A stretch of DNA of 64,000 bases from Kaistia sp. 32K (GTDB lineage: Bacteria; Pseudomonadota; Alphaproteobacteria; Rhizobiales; Kaistiaceae), in assembly GCF_016629525.1 (NCBI RefSeq), contig NZ_AP024269.1, positions 558,001 to 622,000 on the forward strand, read 5' to 3'. Both the position numbers and the translations under genes were made by a program. Under the pieces are notes generated by a model. The model saw nothing but the letters and a program-made list of their open reading frames with translations, made no database searches and was not told the DNA's origin. How positions within the stretch are numbered: position 1 is the first letter of the stretch; each line of letters opens with the position of its first letter. Shown here piece by piece: positions 1 through 9,292 of the stretch.

Positions 1-860
1 CGATCGGCTTCCTGAAGGCCGGCCTCCAGCTTTCCGACCGGGTGACGACCGTCTCGCCGACCTACGCGGCCGAGATCCGCACGCCCGAGGGCGGCATGGG
101 GCTCGACGGCCTGCTCCGGAGCCGCGGCAGCGCCGTCTCCGGCATCCTGAACGGCATCGATACCGGCGTCTGGGACCCGGCCACCGATCCGAGGATCGCC
201 GCGCCCTATGACCTCGCGCATCTCTCGGCACGCGCCGCCAACAAGAAGGCGCTGCAGAAGAAGCTCGGCCTCGATGTCGATCCGAACGCGCTCGTCTTCG
301 GCGTCGTCAGCCGGCTCTCCTGGCAGAAGGGGCTTGACCTCCTGCTCGATCGCCTGCCGGCGCTCGTCGCGGCCGGCGGGCAGCTGGCGCTGCTCGGTTC
401 CGGCGAACCGGCGCTGGCCGGCGGCTTCGCGCATGCCTCCGTCGCGCATGGCGGCCGGGTCGGCATGGTCAACGGCTATGACGAGGCGCTCGCCCATCTG
501 ATCCAGGCCGGCTCCGACGTCATCCTGGTGCCGTCGCGCTTCGAGCCCTGCGGGCTGACCCAGCTCTGCGCGCTGCGCTATGGCGCGCTGCCGCTGGTCG
601 CCCGCGTCGGCGGCCTCGCCGATACAGTGATCGACGCCAACGAGGTGGCGCTCGCCGCCGGCGTCGGCACCGGCATCCAGTTCAACCCGGTCACCGGCGA
701 CGCCTTCGAGAGCGCGCTCACCCGCACCTTCGATCTCTGGCGCGATCGACCGGCGTGGAAGAAGCTGCAGAAGAACGCGATGAAGCTTGACGTGTCGTGG
801 ACGCGGCCGGCGGCCGCTTATGCGAGGCTCTATCGCGAACTTGCGGCCGGGCGCGCCTGA
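1..860 (+). CDS. glgA: Glycogen synthase, C-terminal part (5' end outside window)
   Basis: GT5 starch/glycogen synthase that transfers glucose from ADP-glucose to the growing alpha-1,4-glucan in the cytoplasm. Only the last 285 residues are visible; the reading frame is open from base 3 and the N-terminal domain lies upstream of the window. The visible part is the C-terminal Rossmann domain: [13 protein letters not shown] near the domain junction, [11 protein letters not shown], and the signature [11 protein letters not shown] followed by VGGLADTV, where the Glu of FEPCG belongs to the E-x7-E motif of retaining glycosyltransferases. The stop codon overlaps the glgX start by one base (TGATG), so the two genes are translationally coupled. 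Other glg genes are probably upstream. Confidence 0.95.
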   Translation, partial: IGFLKAGLQLSDRVTTVSPTYAAEIRTPEGGMGLDGLLRSRGSAVSGILNGIDTGVWDPATDPRIAAPYDLAHLSARAANKKALQKKLGLDVDPNALVFGVVSRLSWQKGLDLLLDRLPALVAAGGQLALLGSGEPALAGGFAHASVAHGGRVGMVNGYDEALAHLIQAGSDVILVPSRFEPCGLTQLCALRYGALPLVARVGGLADTVIDANEVALAAGVGTGIQFNPVTGDAFESALTRTFDLWRDRPAWKKLQKNAMKLDVSWTRPAAAYARLYRELAAGRA

Positions 861-2908
861 TGCCGCCGGACGCGGTCCGCGACGGCTCGCCGGAGCCGCT
901 CGGCGTCACGCCGACCGCGACCGGCGTCAATGTCGCCGTCCATTCCTCGCATGCCGAGGCGGTCCATTTCTGCCTGTTCAACGCGGCCGGCGCCGTCGAA
1001 ATCCGGCGTATCCGCCTGCCGGCGCGCACCGGCGACGTGCATCACGGCGAGATCGACGGGATCATGCCGGGCGACCACTACGGCCTGCGCGCCGAGGGGC
1101 CGTGGAGCCCGGAGACCGGGCAACGCTTCAACCTGGCAAAACTGCTGGTCGACCCCTATGCGCTGGCGCTCGACCGGCCGTTCGCGCTGCATGATTCCCT
1201 GTTCGATGCGCGCCGTCTCGGCGAGGCGAGCGACGCGCGCGACAGCGCCGCCTTCGTGCCCAAGGCGATCGTGACCGGGCCGCTGGATCGGCCGGCGCCA
1301 CGGCTCGATCCGCCGGTCGCCTGGGACCGGCAGGTGATCTACGAGCTGCATGTGCGCGGCTTCTCCAAGCTCAATCCGGCCGTGCCGGAGGCGATGCGCG
1401 GCAGCTTCGCCGGGCTCGGCCATCCCGCCTCGATCGCGCATCTGAAGCGGCTCGGCGTGACGACGGTCGAGCTGCTGCCGGTCGCCGCCTGGCTCGACGA
1501 GCGCCATCTGCCGCCGCTCGGGCTTTCGAACTACTGGGGCTACAACCCGATCGCCTGGATGGCACCCGATCCACGCCTGGCTCCCGGCGGTTTTGCGGAA
1601 GTGGCGGCCGCTGTCGCGGCGCTGCATCAGGCTGGCATCGCCGTCATCCTCGACGTCGTCTTCAACCATTCCGGCGAGAGCGATCACCTCGGCCCGACCG
1701 TGTCGATGCGTGGCCTCGACAATGCGACCTACTACCGGCTCGAGCAGGGCGACCCCTCCGGCTATGTCAACGACGCCGGCACCGGCAACATCCTCGCCTG
1801 CGATCGGCCGCCGGTGCTGCGGCTGGTGATGGACGCGCTGCGAACCTGGGTCGAGCGCGCCGGCGTCGACGGCTTCCGCTTCGACCTCGCCACCACGCTC
1901 GCCCGCCGCGAGGACGGTTTTGATCCGGCAGCTCCCTTACTCGCCGCGATCGAGCAGGACCCGCTGCTGCGCGACGTCATCCTGATCGCCGAGCCCTGGG
2001 ACATCGGCCCGGGTGGCTACCAGCTCGGCCAGTTCCCGGCCGGATGGGGCGAGTGGAACGACAGCTATCGCGACACGGTGCGGCGCTTCTTCCGCGGCGA
2101 TGCCGGCATGATCGGCGATCTCGCCACGCGGCTCGCGGGCTCCGCCGACGTCTTCGCGCCGCGCCATCGCGGCGTCGACCGCAGCATCAATTTCGTCACC
2201 GCGCATGACGGCTTCACGCTCGCCGATCTCGTCGCGCATGAGCACAAGCACAATGAGGCCAATGGCGAGGCGAACCGCGACGGCACCGACGACAACAAAT
2301 CGTGGAACAATGGGGTCGAGGGAGAGACCGCCGATGCCGCCATTCTGGCGCGACGGGGGGCGGATGTCCGCGCGCTGCTGATGACGCTGATCGTCTCGCG
2401 CGGCACGCCGATGCTCTCGATGGGCGACGAGCTCGGCCGCAGCCAGCGGGGCAACAACAACGCCTATGCGCAGGACAATGCCGTCGCCTGGCTCGACTGG
2501 TCGAAGGCCGATCCGGAACTGATCGACTTCACGGCCGAGCTGATCGCGCTCCGCGCCGCCCATCCGGCCTTGCGCGGCGCGCGTCCGCTGACCGGAACGC
2601 CGACCAGCGAGGACGGCATTCCCGACGTGCTCTGGATCGGCGCCGACGGCCTGCCGCTCAGGGAGAATGCCTGGAGCGATCCCGCAGTCCGGACACTCGG
2701 CATGGTGCTCGACGAGCCGGAGACCAGCGATCGCCTCTGCCTGCTGCTCAACGGCGGCGGCGACGTGATCCAGGCGACGCTGCCTCCGGCGCGGGCCGGT
2801 CGGCTGTGGCGCAAGGCGGTGGAGAGCCTCGATTTCGGTCCGGCGGACGAGGCCTTCGCGATGCCGCCGCGGTCGGCGATCCTGCTGGTCGAGGCCGTCG
2901 CGGAATGA
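860..2908 (+). CDS. glgX: Glycogen debranching enzyme GlgX (GH13 isoamylase type)
   Basis: Hydrolyses alpha-1,6 branches of limit glycogen. 682 residues, close to the usual 650-700. The N-terminus is a CBM48/isoamylase-N domain (about residues 8-100), followed by the GH13 barrel with all four conserved regions: DVVFNH starting at 265, GFRFDLATT with nucleophile D342, IAEPWD with acid/base E378, and TAHDG with transition-state stabiliser D450. I chose the ATG at 860 because it overlaps the glgA stop and begins just before the CBM48 domain; an in-frame ATG at 797 would lie inside glgA and add unrelated residues. Confidence 0.95.
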   Translation: MPPDAVRDGSPEPLGVTPTATGVNVAVHSSHAEAVHFCLFNAAGAVEIRRIRLPARTGDVHHGEIDGIMPGDHYGLRAEGPWSPETGQRFNLAKLLVDPYALALDRPFALHDSLFDARRLGEASDARDSAAFVPKAIVTGPLDRPAPRLDPPVAWDRQVIYELHVRGFSKLNPAVPEAMRGSFAGLGHPASIAHLKRLGVTTVELLPVAAWLDERHLPPLGLSNYWGYNPIAWMAPDPRLAPGGFAEVAAAVAALHQAGIAVILDVVFNHSGESDHLGPTVSMRGLDNATYYRLEQGDPSGYVNDAGTGNILACDRPPVLRLVMDALRTWVERAGVDGFRFDLATTLARREDGFDPAAPLLAAIEQDPLLRDVILIAEPWDIGPGGYQLGQFPAGWGEWNDSYRDTVRRFFRGDAGMIGDLATRLAGSADVFAPRHRGVDRSINFVTAHDGFTLADLVAHEHKHNEANGEANRDGTDDNKSWNNGVEGETADAAILARRGADVRALLMTLIVSRGTPMLSMGDELGRSQRGNNNAYAQDNAVAWLDWSKADPELIDFTAELIALRAAHPALRGARPLTGTPTSEDGIPDVLWIGADGLPLRENAWSDPAVRTLGMVLDEPETSDRLCLLLNGGGDVIQATLPPARAGRLWRKAVESLDFGPADEAFAMPPRSAILLVEAVAE

Positions 2909-3052
2909 GGTTTCCGAGCGGTTAACGGGACTTAACCCGTTTTTGGTTTGTCGCGGCGTTTGGCAGTTTACCTTAAGTCGCCGAATTGTTGGCAATTGCG
3001 CGGGATCTCGCCTAGCTTCCGCCGAGAGGGCAAATCGAGCGAGGGGCGCGAC

Positions 3053-3991
3053 ATGTCTGATGCCGTTCTTAGGAATTGGAATCCCGGCAACGTAGCCAAA
3101 TGGGGCAACGAGCCGCTGCTGATCGAGCACACGCTGCACGAGAACCCGTTGTTTTCCCGCGAGGCGCTGGCCGACCTGATCGAGCGCTATCCCGTCGAGC
3201 ACTACGCGCTGGTCCATACCGGCAAGCGCGGCGAGAGCAAGAAGACCTGGCGCGAGGGCGAGGTCGGCGATCTCTCCGGTCAGGAAGTCATCGACGCGAT
3301 CGGCAACGGCCGCATGTGGCTCAACATGCGCAACGTCAAGATGGTCGACGATCGCTACGGCGCGCTGCTCAACACGATCTTCGACGAATTCTCCGCCAAG
3401 GTCCCGGGCTTCGAGACCTTCAATCGCGGCATGGGCATCCTCGTCTCTTCGCCCGGCGCGCAGGTCTATTACCACTGCGACCTGCCGGGCCAGTCGCTCT
3501 GGCAGATTATGGGCCGCAAGCGGATCTACATCTATCCGACCGAGGAGCCCTATCTGCCGCAGGACGAGCTCGAGAAGATCGCGCTTTACGGCGTCGAGGT
3601 CGACATGCGCTACGACCCCGTCTACGACCGCGACGCGATCGTGTTCGACCTCGAGCCGGGACAGATGCTGACCTGGCCGCTGAACGGCCCGCATCGCGTC
3701 GAAAATTATGACGTGCTCAACGTGTCGGTTACCACCGAGCACTGGACCGACGACATCCGCCGCTCGCAGATGGTGACAGTGGCGAACGGCATCCTGCGCC
3801 AGCATTTCGGCGTCACGCCGAAGAGCCGCTCGCTCGATGGTCCGGGCTTCTGGGCCAAGGCCGCCCTGCAGGCCGGCTGGCGCCGCAGCCCCTGGATGAA
3901 GCGGGCGCGCCGCAACCGCCGGCCGATCGATTTTCGCCTGTCGCGCGAGAACCCGGGCACGATCGTCGATATTCCCGCGTATACGCGTTGA
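3053..3991 (+). CDS. JmjC/cupin-like protein
   Basis: 312 residues with a double-stranded beta-helix signature. H141 and D143 (motif YYHCD) plus the distal H214 (GPHRVEN) form an HxD...H triad typical of Fe(II)/2-oxoglutarate oxygenases of the JmjC-like cupin type. Related alphaproteobacterial proteins are annotated as transcription factor jumonji or cupin-like. The substrate is unknown. The C-terminal tail is strongly basic. The ATG at 3053 is chosen over an upstream in-frame start because the 2948-3052 stretch looks like untranslated leader. The gene ends within a TTGA overlap with a possible TTG start of the next gene, so the two are probably co-transcribed and may modify the same envelope or polysaccharide substrate (inference). 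Confidence 0.8.
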   Translation: MSDAVLRNWNPGNVAKWGNEPLLIEHTLHENPLFSREALADLIERYPVEHYALVHTGKRGESKKTWREGEVGDLSGQEVIDAIGNGRMWLNMRNVKMVDDRYGALLNTIFDEFSAKVPGFETFNRGMGILVSSPGAQVYYHCDLPGQSLWQIMGRKRIYIYPTEEPYLPQDELEKIALYGVEVDMRYDPVYDRDAIVFDLEPGQMLTWPLNGPHRVENYDVLNVSVTTEHWTDDIRRSQMVTVANGILRQHFGVTPKSRSLDGPGFWAKAALQAGWRRSPWMKRARRNRRPIDFRLSRENPGTIVDIPAYTR

Positions 3992-4020
3992 GCCGGTCCA
4001 GCCCGGAAGGGGGCCCGTCC

Positions 4021-5127
4021 TTGCGCTACCGTGTCACCATCGATCGATCGTGGGACGCCGCGCTGCCGCGCTGGCAGGCGCTGCTCGACGGTGCCCTGTT
4101 CTCGCCGTTCCAGGCGGGGCCGTGGCTGTCGCACTGGTATCAGCGCTTTGCCGGGAACCCGGGCGTCGAGCCCCTCCTGGTGCATGTCGCCGACGCGAGC
4201 GGCGCGGACGTGCTGGCGCTGCCCCTGATCCTCAGGCGCGGCCGGCTGCGCTCGATCGAATTCGCCGATCTCGGCATCACGGATTACAACGCGCCGCTGC
4301 TCGGCCCCGCCGCGCCGAGCGATGAGGCGGGAGCCCGCGTGCTCTGGCGGGCGATCCGGGCGGCCTTGCCGGCGGCCGATCTCTTCGAATTCACCAAGGT
4401 GGTGACCGCGATCGGCGAGCGGCCCAATCCACTCACCCTGGCGCTCGGCGGCGAGGTGTCGAACCTCTTCGGCAATTATGTCCGGATCGATGGCGATTAC
4501 GAGGGCTGGCTGCGCAGCCTTTCGAAGGATAACCGCAAGGAGCTCGGCCGCTTCTGGCGCGTGTTCACGCGCGATGAGCGCGCCCGCTTCGTGCTGGCCG
4601 AGACGCGGGCGGAGGTCGAGGCGATCTATGCCGGTTTGATCGTGCAGCAGAGCGAGCGGATCGCCTCGCTCGGTCTGCCCTATTTGCTCGACGAGCCCGA
4701 CTATGACGCCTTCTACCGCGAGCTGATCCTCGACGGGCTCAAGGACGGCTCGGCGCGGCTGACGGCGCTGATGGCCGGCGACGAGCTGGTCGCGGGCCTC
4801 TATGGCGTCGCGCATGGCGACCATTATTCGATGGTGCGGATCAGCACGGCCGGCGGCCAGTGGGCCAATTGCTCGCCGGGCCGCCTCGTCATCGAGCGGA
4901 CGATGGAGGCGCTGTACCGCCAGGGCTTCCGCACCTTCGATTTCACCATCGGCGATTATGGCCACAAGCGCAGTTTCGAGGTGGCGAACATCCCGCTCGT
5001 CAACATCCACCAGGGCGCTTCCTGGCGCGCCTGGCCGACGATCGGCTACGAGGGCGCCAAGGCCTTCGTGAAGCGCCACCCGGCGCTGGAGCGTTTTGCC
5101 CGCAAGGTTCTCCGCCGCGCCGCCTGA
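4021..5127 (+). CDS. FemAB/CelD-like GNAT-fold acyltransferase
   Basis: 368 residues with the two-lobed GNAT architecture of the BcsL/CelD/FemAB-like family found near polysaccharide genes. Recognisable parts are the N-terminal WDAALPRWQALLDG, the central KDNRKELGRFWRVF and the C-terminal GRLVIERTMEALYRQGFRTFDFTIGDYGHK. Members are thought to transfer acyl or aminoacyl groups to envelope or exopolysaccharide components; the substrate here is unknown. The TTG at 4021 is preferred because GGAAGGGGG (4005-4013) sits 7 bases upstream. An in-frame TTG at 3988, overlapping the previous stop, is the alternative. Its stop lies only 3 bp from the convergent flippase gene. Confidence 0.75.
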   Translation: MRYRVTIDRSWDAALPRWQALLDGALFSPFQAGPWLSHWYQRFAGNPGVEPLLVHVADASGADVLALPLILRRGRLRSIEFADLGITDYNAPLLGPAAPSDEAGARVLWRAIRAALPAADLFEFTKVVTAIGERPNPLTLALGGEVSNLFGNYVRIDGDYEGWLRSLSKDNRKELGRFWRVFTRDERARFVLAETRAEVEAIYAGLIVQQSERIASLGLPYLLDEPDYDAFYRELILDGLKDGSARLTALMAGDELVAGLYGVAHGDHYSMVRISTAGGQWANCSPGRLVIERTMEALYRQGFRTFDFTIGDYGHKRSFEVANIPLVNIHQGASWRAWPTIGYEGAKAFVKRHPALERFARKVLRRAA

Positions 5128-5130
5128 AGC

Positions 5131-6579
5131 TTACGCGGAAGCCTGGGCCCTGCGGCTCAGCCGGCGCTCGAGGATGCCGCGTGCTTCGCCGCGATAGGCG
5201 ACGAGGATCGCCGCGGCGTAGACCGCCATGCCGAACAGGATCGTCAGCACGAGGCCGGTGACGCTGGTCGCGGTCGGAAGCACGGCCAGCCCGATCGCCA
5301 TCGCGGCGGTCGCCGCCGCCACCTGGGCGATGTCGCGCATCGGCGGCACGAAGTCGAGCTTCGCCATGGCGAGGTAGAGGCTGACGATCGCAGCGAGCAG
5401 CGAGCCGAGCGCGGTGCCGATCACGGCGCCAACCGGGCCGTAGGCGAGGAGGCCCGCCGCCGTCAGCGCCACGGCCGCCACGATCTCGACGACGTCGACG
5501 ATGCCGGCATAGCGGAGCCGTTTTTCCAGCACGAAGATCTGGTCCGTGACATGCACATGCAGGAAGCGGATGGCGGCGGCGAGCGCCGAGAGGCCGAGAA
5601 TGGCCTTGGTCATCTCGCGATAGGGCTCGGCGATCAGGAGGTCGGTCGCCGGGGCGCTGATCATGGCGATGCCGGCAACCGTCGGCGCCATGACGCCGAT
5701 CAGGAGCGCCGCGTTGGTGGAGAGCTGCTTCAGCGCCTCCTCGCGCTTGCCTTCGTTCAGCAACCGCGCGGCGATCGGGAAGGCGGCGGCGGCCACCAGC
5801 ATGGCGCCGAACGAGGCGCAGCGGCGGCCGAGCCCCCAGCCGACGGCGAGCAGGCCGAAGACGGCCGCGCCGGAGACATGGCTGACGACATAGCGGAAAT
5901 TGTTCTCCGCGATCCAGCCGAGCCCGTAGAGCACCAGCATCGGACCGCCGAAGGCGAAGGCGGCCTTCAGGATGACGGTATCGATGCGGCGCGGCAGGAC
6001 GGCGATGCCGATCATCGGCGCGGCGACGAGATTGGCGATCATCTGGGCGATGCCATAGGCGAGGATCAGGGCCTCGCCGGTCGGCTGCCATTCGATCAGC
6101 AGCGCCAGCCCGAGGCCGAAGCCGAGGATCGGCCCGAGGATCTGCAGCATCGTGTAGGCGAGGATGTTCGATTGCGCCCGCGCCCGCTCGGAATAATGGG
6201 TGTTGATGCCGCGCGTCGCGAAGAAGAACGCGATGATCGACACGGTCTGCCAGGTCAGATGCGTGACGTCGATGATGCGGATGGTGGCCACAGCGGCGAT
6301 GAGGCTGATCGGGATCGAGATCCAGATGATCGCCGCTTCGGTATGCAGGAAGGCGCTGCGCTCGGCCCGGCCGCGCTCGAACGGCATGAAGCGCAGCGCA
6401 TAGACGGAGAACCAGGAGAGCGCGATCAGATAGGCGAATTCCTGCGTCGCCGTGATCAGCATGTAGGAGCCCATCTCGGCCGGCGGCAGGAAATAGGTCC
6501 ACACCACCATCGACAGCAGCTGGAAGGCCGGCGAGAGCAGTTGCGCGGGCAGGTATCGGATCGTCTGGCGAATCAGCAT
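5131..6579 (-). CDS. Polysaccharide flippase (Wzx/MOP superfamily)
   Basis: 482 residues with about 12-14 hydrophobic segments over the whole length, as in lipopolysaccharide/oligosaccharide flippases that move undecaprenyl-linked repeat units across the inner membrane. N-terminal motif RQTIRYLPAQLLSPAFQLL is typical of the family start. It is the last gene of a three-gene minus-strand run: acyltransferase, polymerase-like protein, flippase. Its ATG overlaps the 3' end of the polymerase gene by 7 bp. Family assignment is firm; the polymer it exports is not known. Confidence 0.88.
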   Translation of the reverse strand: MLIRQTIRYLPAQLLSPAFQLLSMVVWTYFLPPAEMGSYMLITATQEFAYLIALSWFSVYALRFMPFERGRAERSAFLHTEAAIIWISIPISLIAAVATIRIIDVTHLTWQTVSIIAFFFATRGINTHYSERARAQSNILAYTMLQILGPILGFGLGLALLIEWQPTGEALILAYGIAQMIANLVAAPMIGIAVLPRRIDTVILKAAFAFGGPMLVLYGLGWIAENNFRYVVSHVSGAAVFGLLAVGWGLGRRCASFGAMLVAAAAFPIAARLLNEGKREEALKQLSTNAALLIGVMAPTVAGIAMISAPATDLLIAEPYREMTKAILGLSALAAAIRFLHVHVTDQIFVLEKRLRYAGIVDVVEIVAAVALTAAGLLAYGPVGAVIGTALGSLLAAIVSLYLAMAKLDFVPPMRDIAQVAAATAAMAIGLAVLPTATSVTGLVLTILFGMAVYAAAILVAYRGEARGILERRLSRRAQASA

Positions 6580-7871
6580 GCGGGGCGTCCGGGGATCGCC
6601 TGGGGAATGAATCTGCGATCGAGCAGGATCAGGATCATCGCCATGATCAGCGCGAAGTCGATGGTCTTGTTGGCGATGCCGGTCGCGGTCGAGGTGACGA
6701 CGAAATAATAGCCGAGCGGCAGCAGCGCGGCCGGCCCGACCGAGCGGACGATCTCGGCGACGAAGGCCGCGAGGCCGAGGAAGAACAGCACCGTCGTGAC
6801 GATGCCGTAATAGGCGAAGAAGGCGACGACGAAGCTCTCGATGCCGATCGCAAGATCGAGCCGGCGCTGGTTGGAGCCGACATGGACTAGATCGGGCGCG
6901 AAGAACACGTCCCGGAGCGCCATGCCGTCGAAGATGTGGAACATGGCGACGCGGGTCGCGGCGCTGCCGGAATCGTCCTGGAAGCGGCCGACGAAATTGT
7001 CGAGCGCGCCGCCCTGCACCAGGAGCGAGCCGATGGTGGCGATCATCGTCAGGATGACCGCCACGACCATGGCGTCGCGCAGCCGGAAGCGGCGGCCGGC
7101 CAGCACCCGCAGCAGGCTGAACGCGCCGCGAAGGGCCAGCAGGGCGAGCAGCACGATCGTCGCCGCGCGACCGCCGAACGCCACCATCGCGCCCAGGCTG
7201 TAGAGGAGCAGGAAGGCGCGGATCGGCATGTCGAAGCGGCGTCCGCCCGGCCCGGTCAGGATCAGCAGATAGATGCCGGTCGAGAGGGCGTTGATAAGCG
7301 GGTGGCCGAGCAGCGCCGTCGCGCGCCAGTCATAGGTGACGATGACGCCGTCCTGGTAGACGGGGGTCAGCCGCCAGGGCGTGAAATATTCGAGATAGCC
7401 GAGCGTCGAATTCAAGAGAAAGAACAGGTGCAGGCCGATCAGCAGCCGCTCCGCCACCGGCGCCCGCAGCGCGGAGATCGAGACGAACAGCGCCAGCGGC
7501 AGCACGAAGGTGTCGACGACAGCCGAGATCGGCAGCTTCTGGACGATCGCGGCCTGGAAGGCGAGGAGCAGGATGGCGAGGGCGAAGACGAGGGTTCCCG
7601 GCCGCTTGGCTGCCAACTGCGCGAGCAGCCGTCCCGGCCCGATGGCGATCGCCCAGACCCCGAGTGCCGCCAGCGCCAGGAAGGTGGCCGGGTGGAACTT
7701 GGAGAGGGCCGAGCCGCCGGGCGATCCATAGGGGATGCCGGCGGCATCCAGCACCTTGGAGGACACGAAGAAGAGCACGATCAGGCAGAGCACGGTCAGC
7801 GCGCTGGCGAGGCCGACCGGTCGCTCGATGGTGATCGGCCGGGATGCCGGTGCGGCCTGGGACAGGCTCAT
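6573..7871 (-). CDS. O-antigen ligase/polymerase-like membrane protein (Wzy type)
   Basis: 432-residue polytopic membrane protein with about 11 predicted hydrophobic segments and a long periplasmic loop around the segment GRFQDDSGSAATRVAMFHIFDG. That topology, the RATALLGHPLINALSTG segment and the flippase/acyltransferase neighbours fit a Wzy-type polymerase or WaaL-like ligase. The ATG at 7871 overlaps the acyltransferase stop (ATGA) and begins a normal short cytoplasmic N-terminus; the longer open frame to 8156 only reads through the antisense of the upstream gene. Sequence alone does not separate polymerase from ligase. Confidence 0.8.
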   Translation of the reverse strand: MSLSQAAPASRPITIERPVGLASALTVLCLIVLFFVSSKVLDAAGIPYGSPGGSALSKFHPATFLALAALGVWAIAIGPGRLLAQLAAKRPGTLVFALAILLLAFQAAIVQKLPISAVVDTFVLPLALFVSISALRAPVAERLLIGLHLFFLLNSTLGYLEYFTPWRLTPVYQDGVIVTYDWRATALLGHPLINALSTGIYLLILTGPGGRRFDMPIRAFLLLYSLGAMVAFGGRAATIVLLALLALRGAFSLLRVLAGRRFRLRDAMVVAVILTMIATIGSLLVQGGALDNFVGRFQDDSGSAATRVAMFHIFDGMALRDVFFAPDLVHVGSNQRRLDLAIGIESFVVAFFAYYGIVTTVLFFLGLAAFVAEIVRSVGPAALLPLGYYFVVTSTATGIANKTIDFALIMAMILILLDRRFIPQAIPGRPAC

Positions 7872-8947
7872 GGCGCGATCCCGTCGGCGCGGCCGGCATC
7901 CGCCGTCGCCAGGCGCGCGCGCGGGGCCGGCCGGCTGATGCCGAGGAACAGCAGCGCGGTCCAGCGCCAGCGGATCAGGAGCTGGTGCAGACCGATCGGC
8001 AGCAGCAGGCCGGCGGCCAGCGCGGTGATGAAGAAGATGCCGCTGGAGGCGCCGGGAAAGGCGATGCCGAACGCTTTGCGCAGCGCCGCCGTGAAGAACA
8101 CGTGGAAGAGATAGATCGTATAGGAATAGGCGCCGATGCGTTCGAGCGGCCGCCACTCCAGCCGCGTCAGGAACAGGAACAGGCAGGCGCTGACGCCGAA
8201 CAGCAGGCCGAGCGCCGATTGCCGGGCGAAATTGAGCTGGTTGAGGCCCTCATACTGCGCGAGGTCGAGCGCGAACATGAGCGCGACCAGCAGCCCCAAC
8301 CCGATCACCAGCGGCTGCCGGCGCGACGGCACGGCGCGGATCCGCTGCTCGGCCGACCAGACGCGCAGCAACTGGCCGAGCAGGAAATAGGGCAGCAGGT
8401 AGATCGCCGAGCTGATGGCGAAGACATCCGGATCGAATACCGGAGCGGCGATGAAAAGGGCGCAGGCGAGCGGGAACAGCGCGGTCATAAAGCCGCGCGC
8501 GCGATCGCCGGCCAGATGACAGCCGACGAGGATGCCGATCATGATCAGAAGCGTCGCCTGCAGGTACCAGTAATGCTGGTAGGGCAGGACGTAGATCTGC
8601 CAGATCGGCTCGTCGAAGCCGTCGTTGATCAGGCCGAAGCAGAGATAGAACAGCGTCGAGACGACGACGAGCGGGATGCCGAGGCGGCGAAACTTCTTGG
8701 TGATGGCGACGCCGAGCCCGGCGCGATCGGCGACGATGGCGGAGAAGACGTAGCCGGACAGGAACGAGAACAGCGGCATGCGGACATGGATGAACAGCTC
8801 CGTGAAGAGACGCCAATTGTCATGCGCGGTGATGTGCATGCCATGCGCGGGATCATTGCCGATGACGTGGTAGGCGACCAGCAGAATGCAGGCCAGCCCG
8901 CGCAGCGTCTCGATATGCCTGTCTCTCCGCTGCGGACCCGTCGCCAT
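7868..8947 (-). CDS. Acyltransferase 3 family membrane protein
   Basis: 359 residues (367 if the GTG at 8971 is used). Begins with the family hallmark RHIETLRGLACILLVAYHVIG, containing the catalytic-type His, followed by HVRMPLFSFLSGYVFS and about ten membrane segments. Members O-acetylate or succinylate exopolysaccharides and lipopolysaccharides at the inner membrane. The ATG at 8947 is preferred because a GCGAG-type ribosome site lies 9 bases upstream, whereas the GTG has none. First gene of the minus-strand trio, so its promoter should lie in 8948-9292. Confidence 0.85.
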   Translation of the reverse strand: MATGPQRRDRHIETLRGLACILLVAYHVIGNDPAHGMHITAHDNWRLFTELFIHVRMPLFSFLSGYVFSAIVADRAGLGVAITKKFRRLGIPLVVVSTLFYLCFGLINDGFDEPIWQIYVLPYQHYWYLQATLLIMIGILVGCHLAGDRARGFMTALFPLACALFIAAPVFDPDVFAISSAIYLLPYFLLGQLLRVWSAEQRIRAVPSRRQPLVIGLGLLVALMFALDLAQYEGLNQLNFARQSALGLLFGVSACLFLFLTRLEWRPLERIGAYSYTIYLFHVFFTAALRKAFGIAFPGASSGIFFITALAAGLLLPIGLHQLLIRWRWTALLFLGISRPAPRARLATADAGRADGIAP

Positions 8948-9292
8948 GCCGTTCAACTCGCCAGGTTGCACACGACGAGCGCATGCGCGCGGGAGCTATA
9001 GAGCCATTTGAACGGCCGCGGGCCAGATTCTGGCCGTAGCGTTAACCGATTCGACCGGGGGTGGGGCAAGGCTAGATATTCCAGGTATCTGTCGAGGATT
9101 CCACCGTGATACTGAGGGATTAACGGAGGATATCTTTCCGGAAGCGCTTGCTGCCGTCGCTAGATTTGGTCCGGCTAAATGATGATTATCGTTTACATAT
9201 CCTTAATCCGGAAAACTCCATAGTTCGGTTGTCGGGTGGGCGGACCGGCAACTCTCTAACCATGCGCATCACGATCTCGTCCGTGGAAGACA
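8948..9292. other. Divergent intergenic region of the exopolysaccharide locus
   Basis: About 345 bp between the divergent acyltransferase and Wzz-type genes. It is more AT-rich than its surroundings, especially at 9175-9230, where runs such as GATGATTATCGTTTACATATCC occur in pieces. It probably holds both promoters. I could not identify a convincing -35/-10 pair, operator or terminator, and no gene is supported here. Confidence 0.5.

Noticed and set aside
1937..3805. 622-codon minus-strand open frame across glgX and the cupin gene
   Set aside because: It crosses two well-supported genes and a non-coding gap, and has no recognisable domain.
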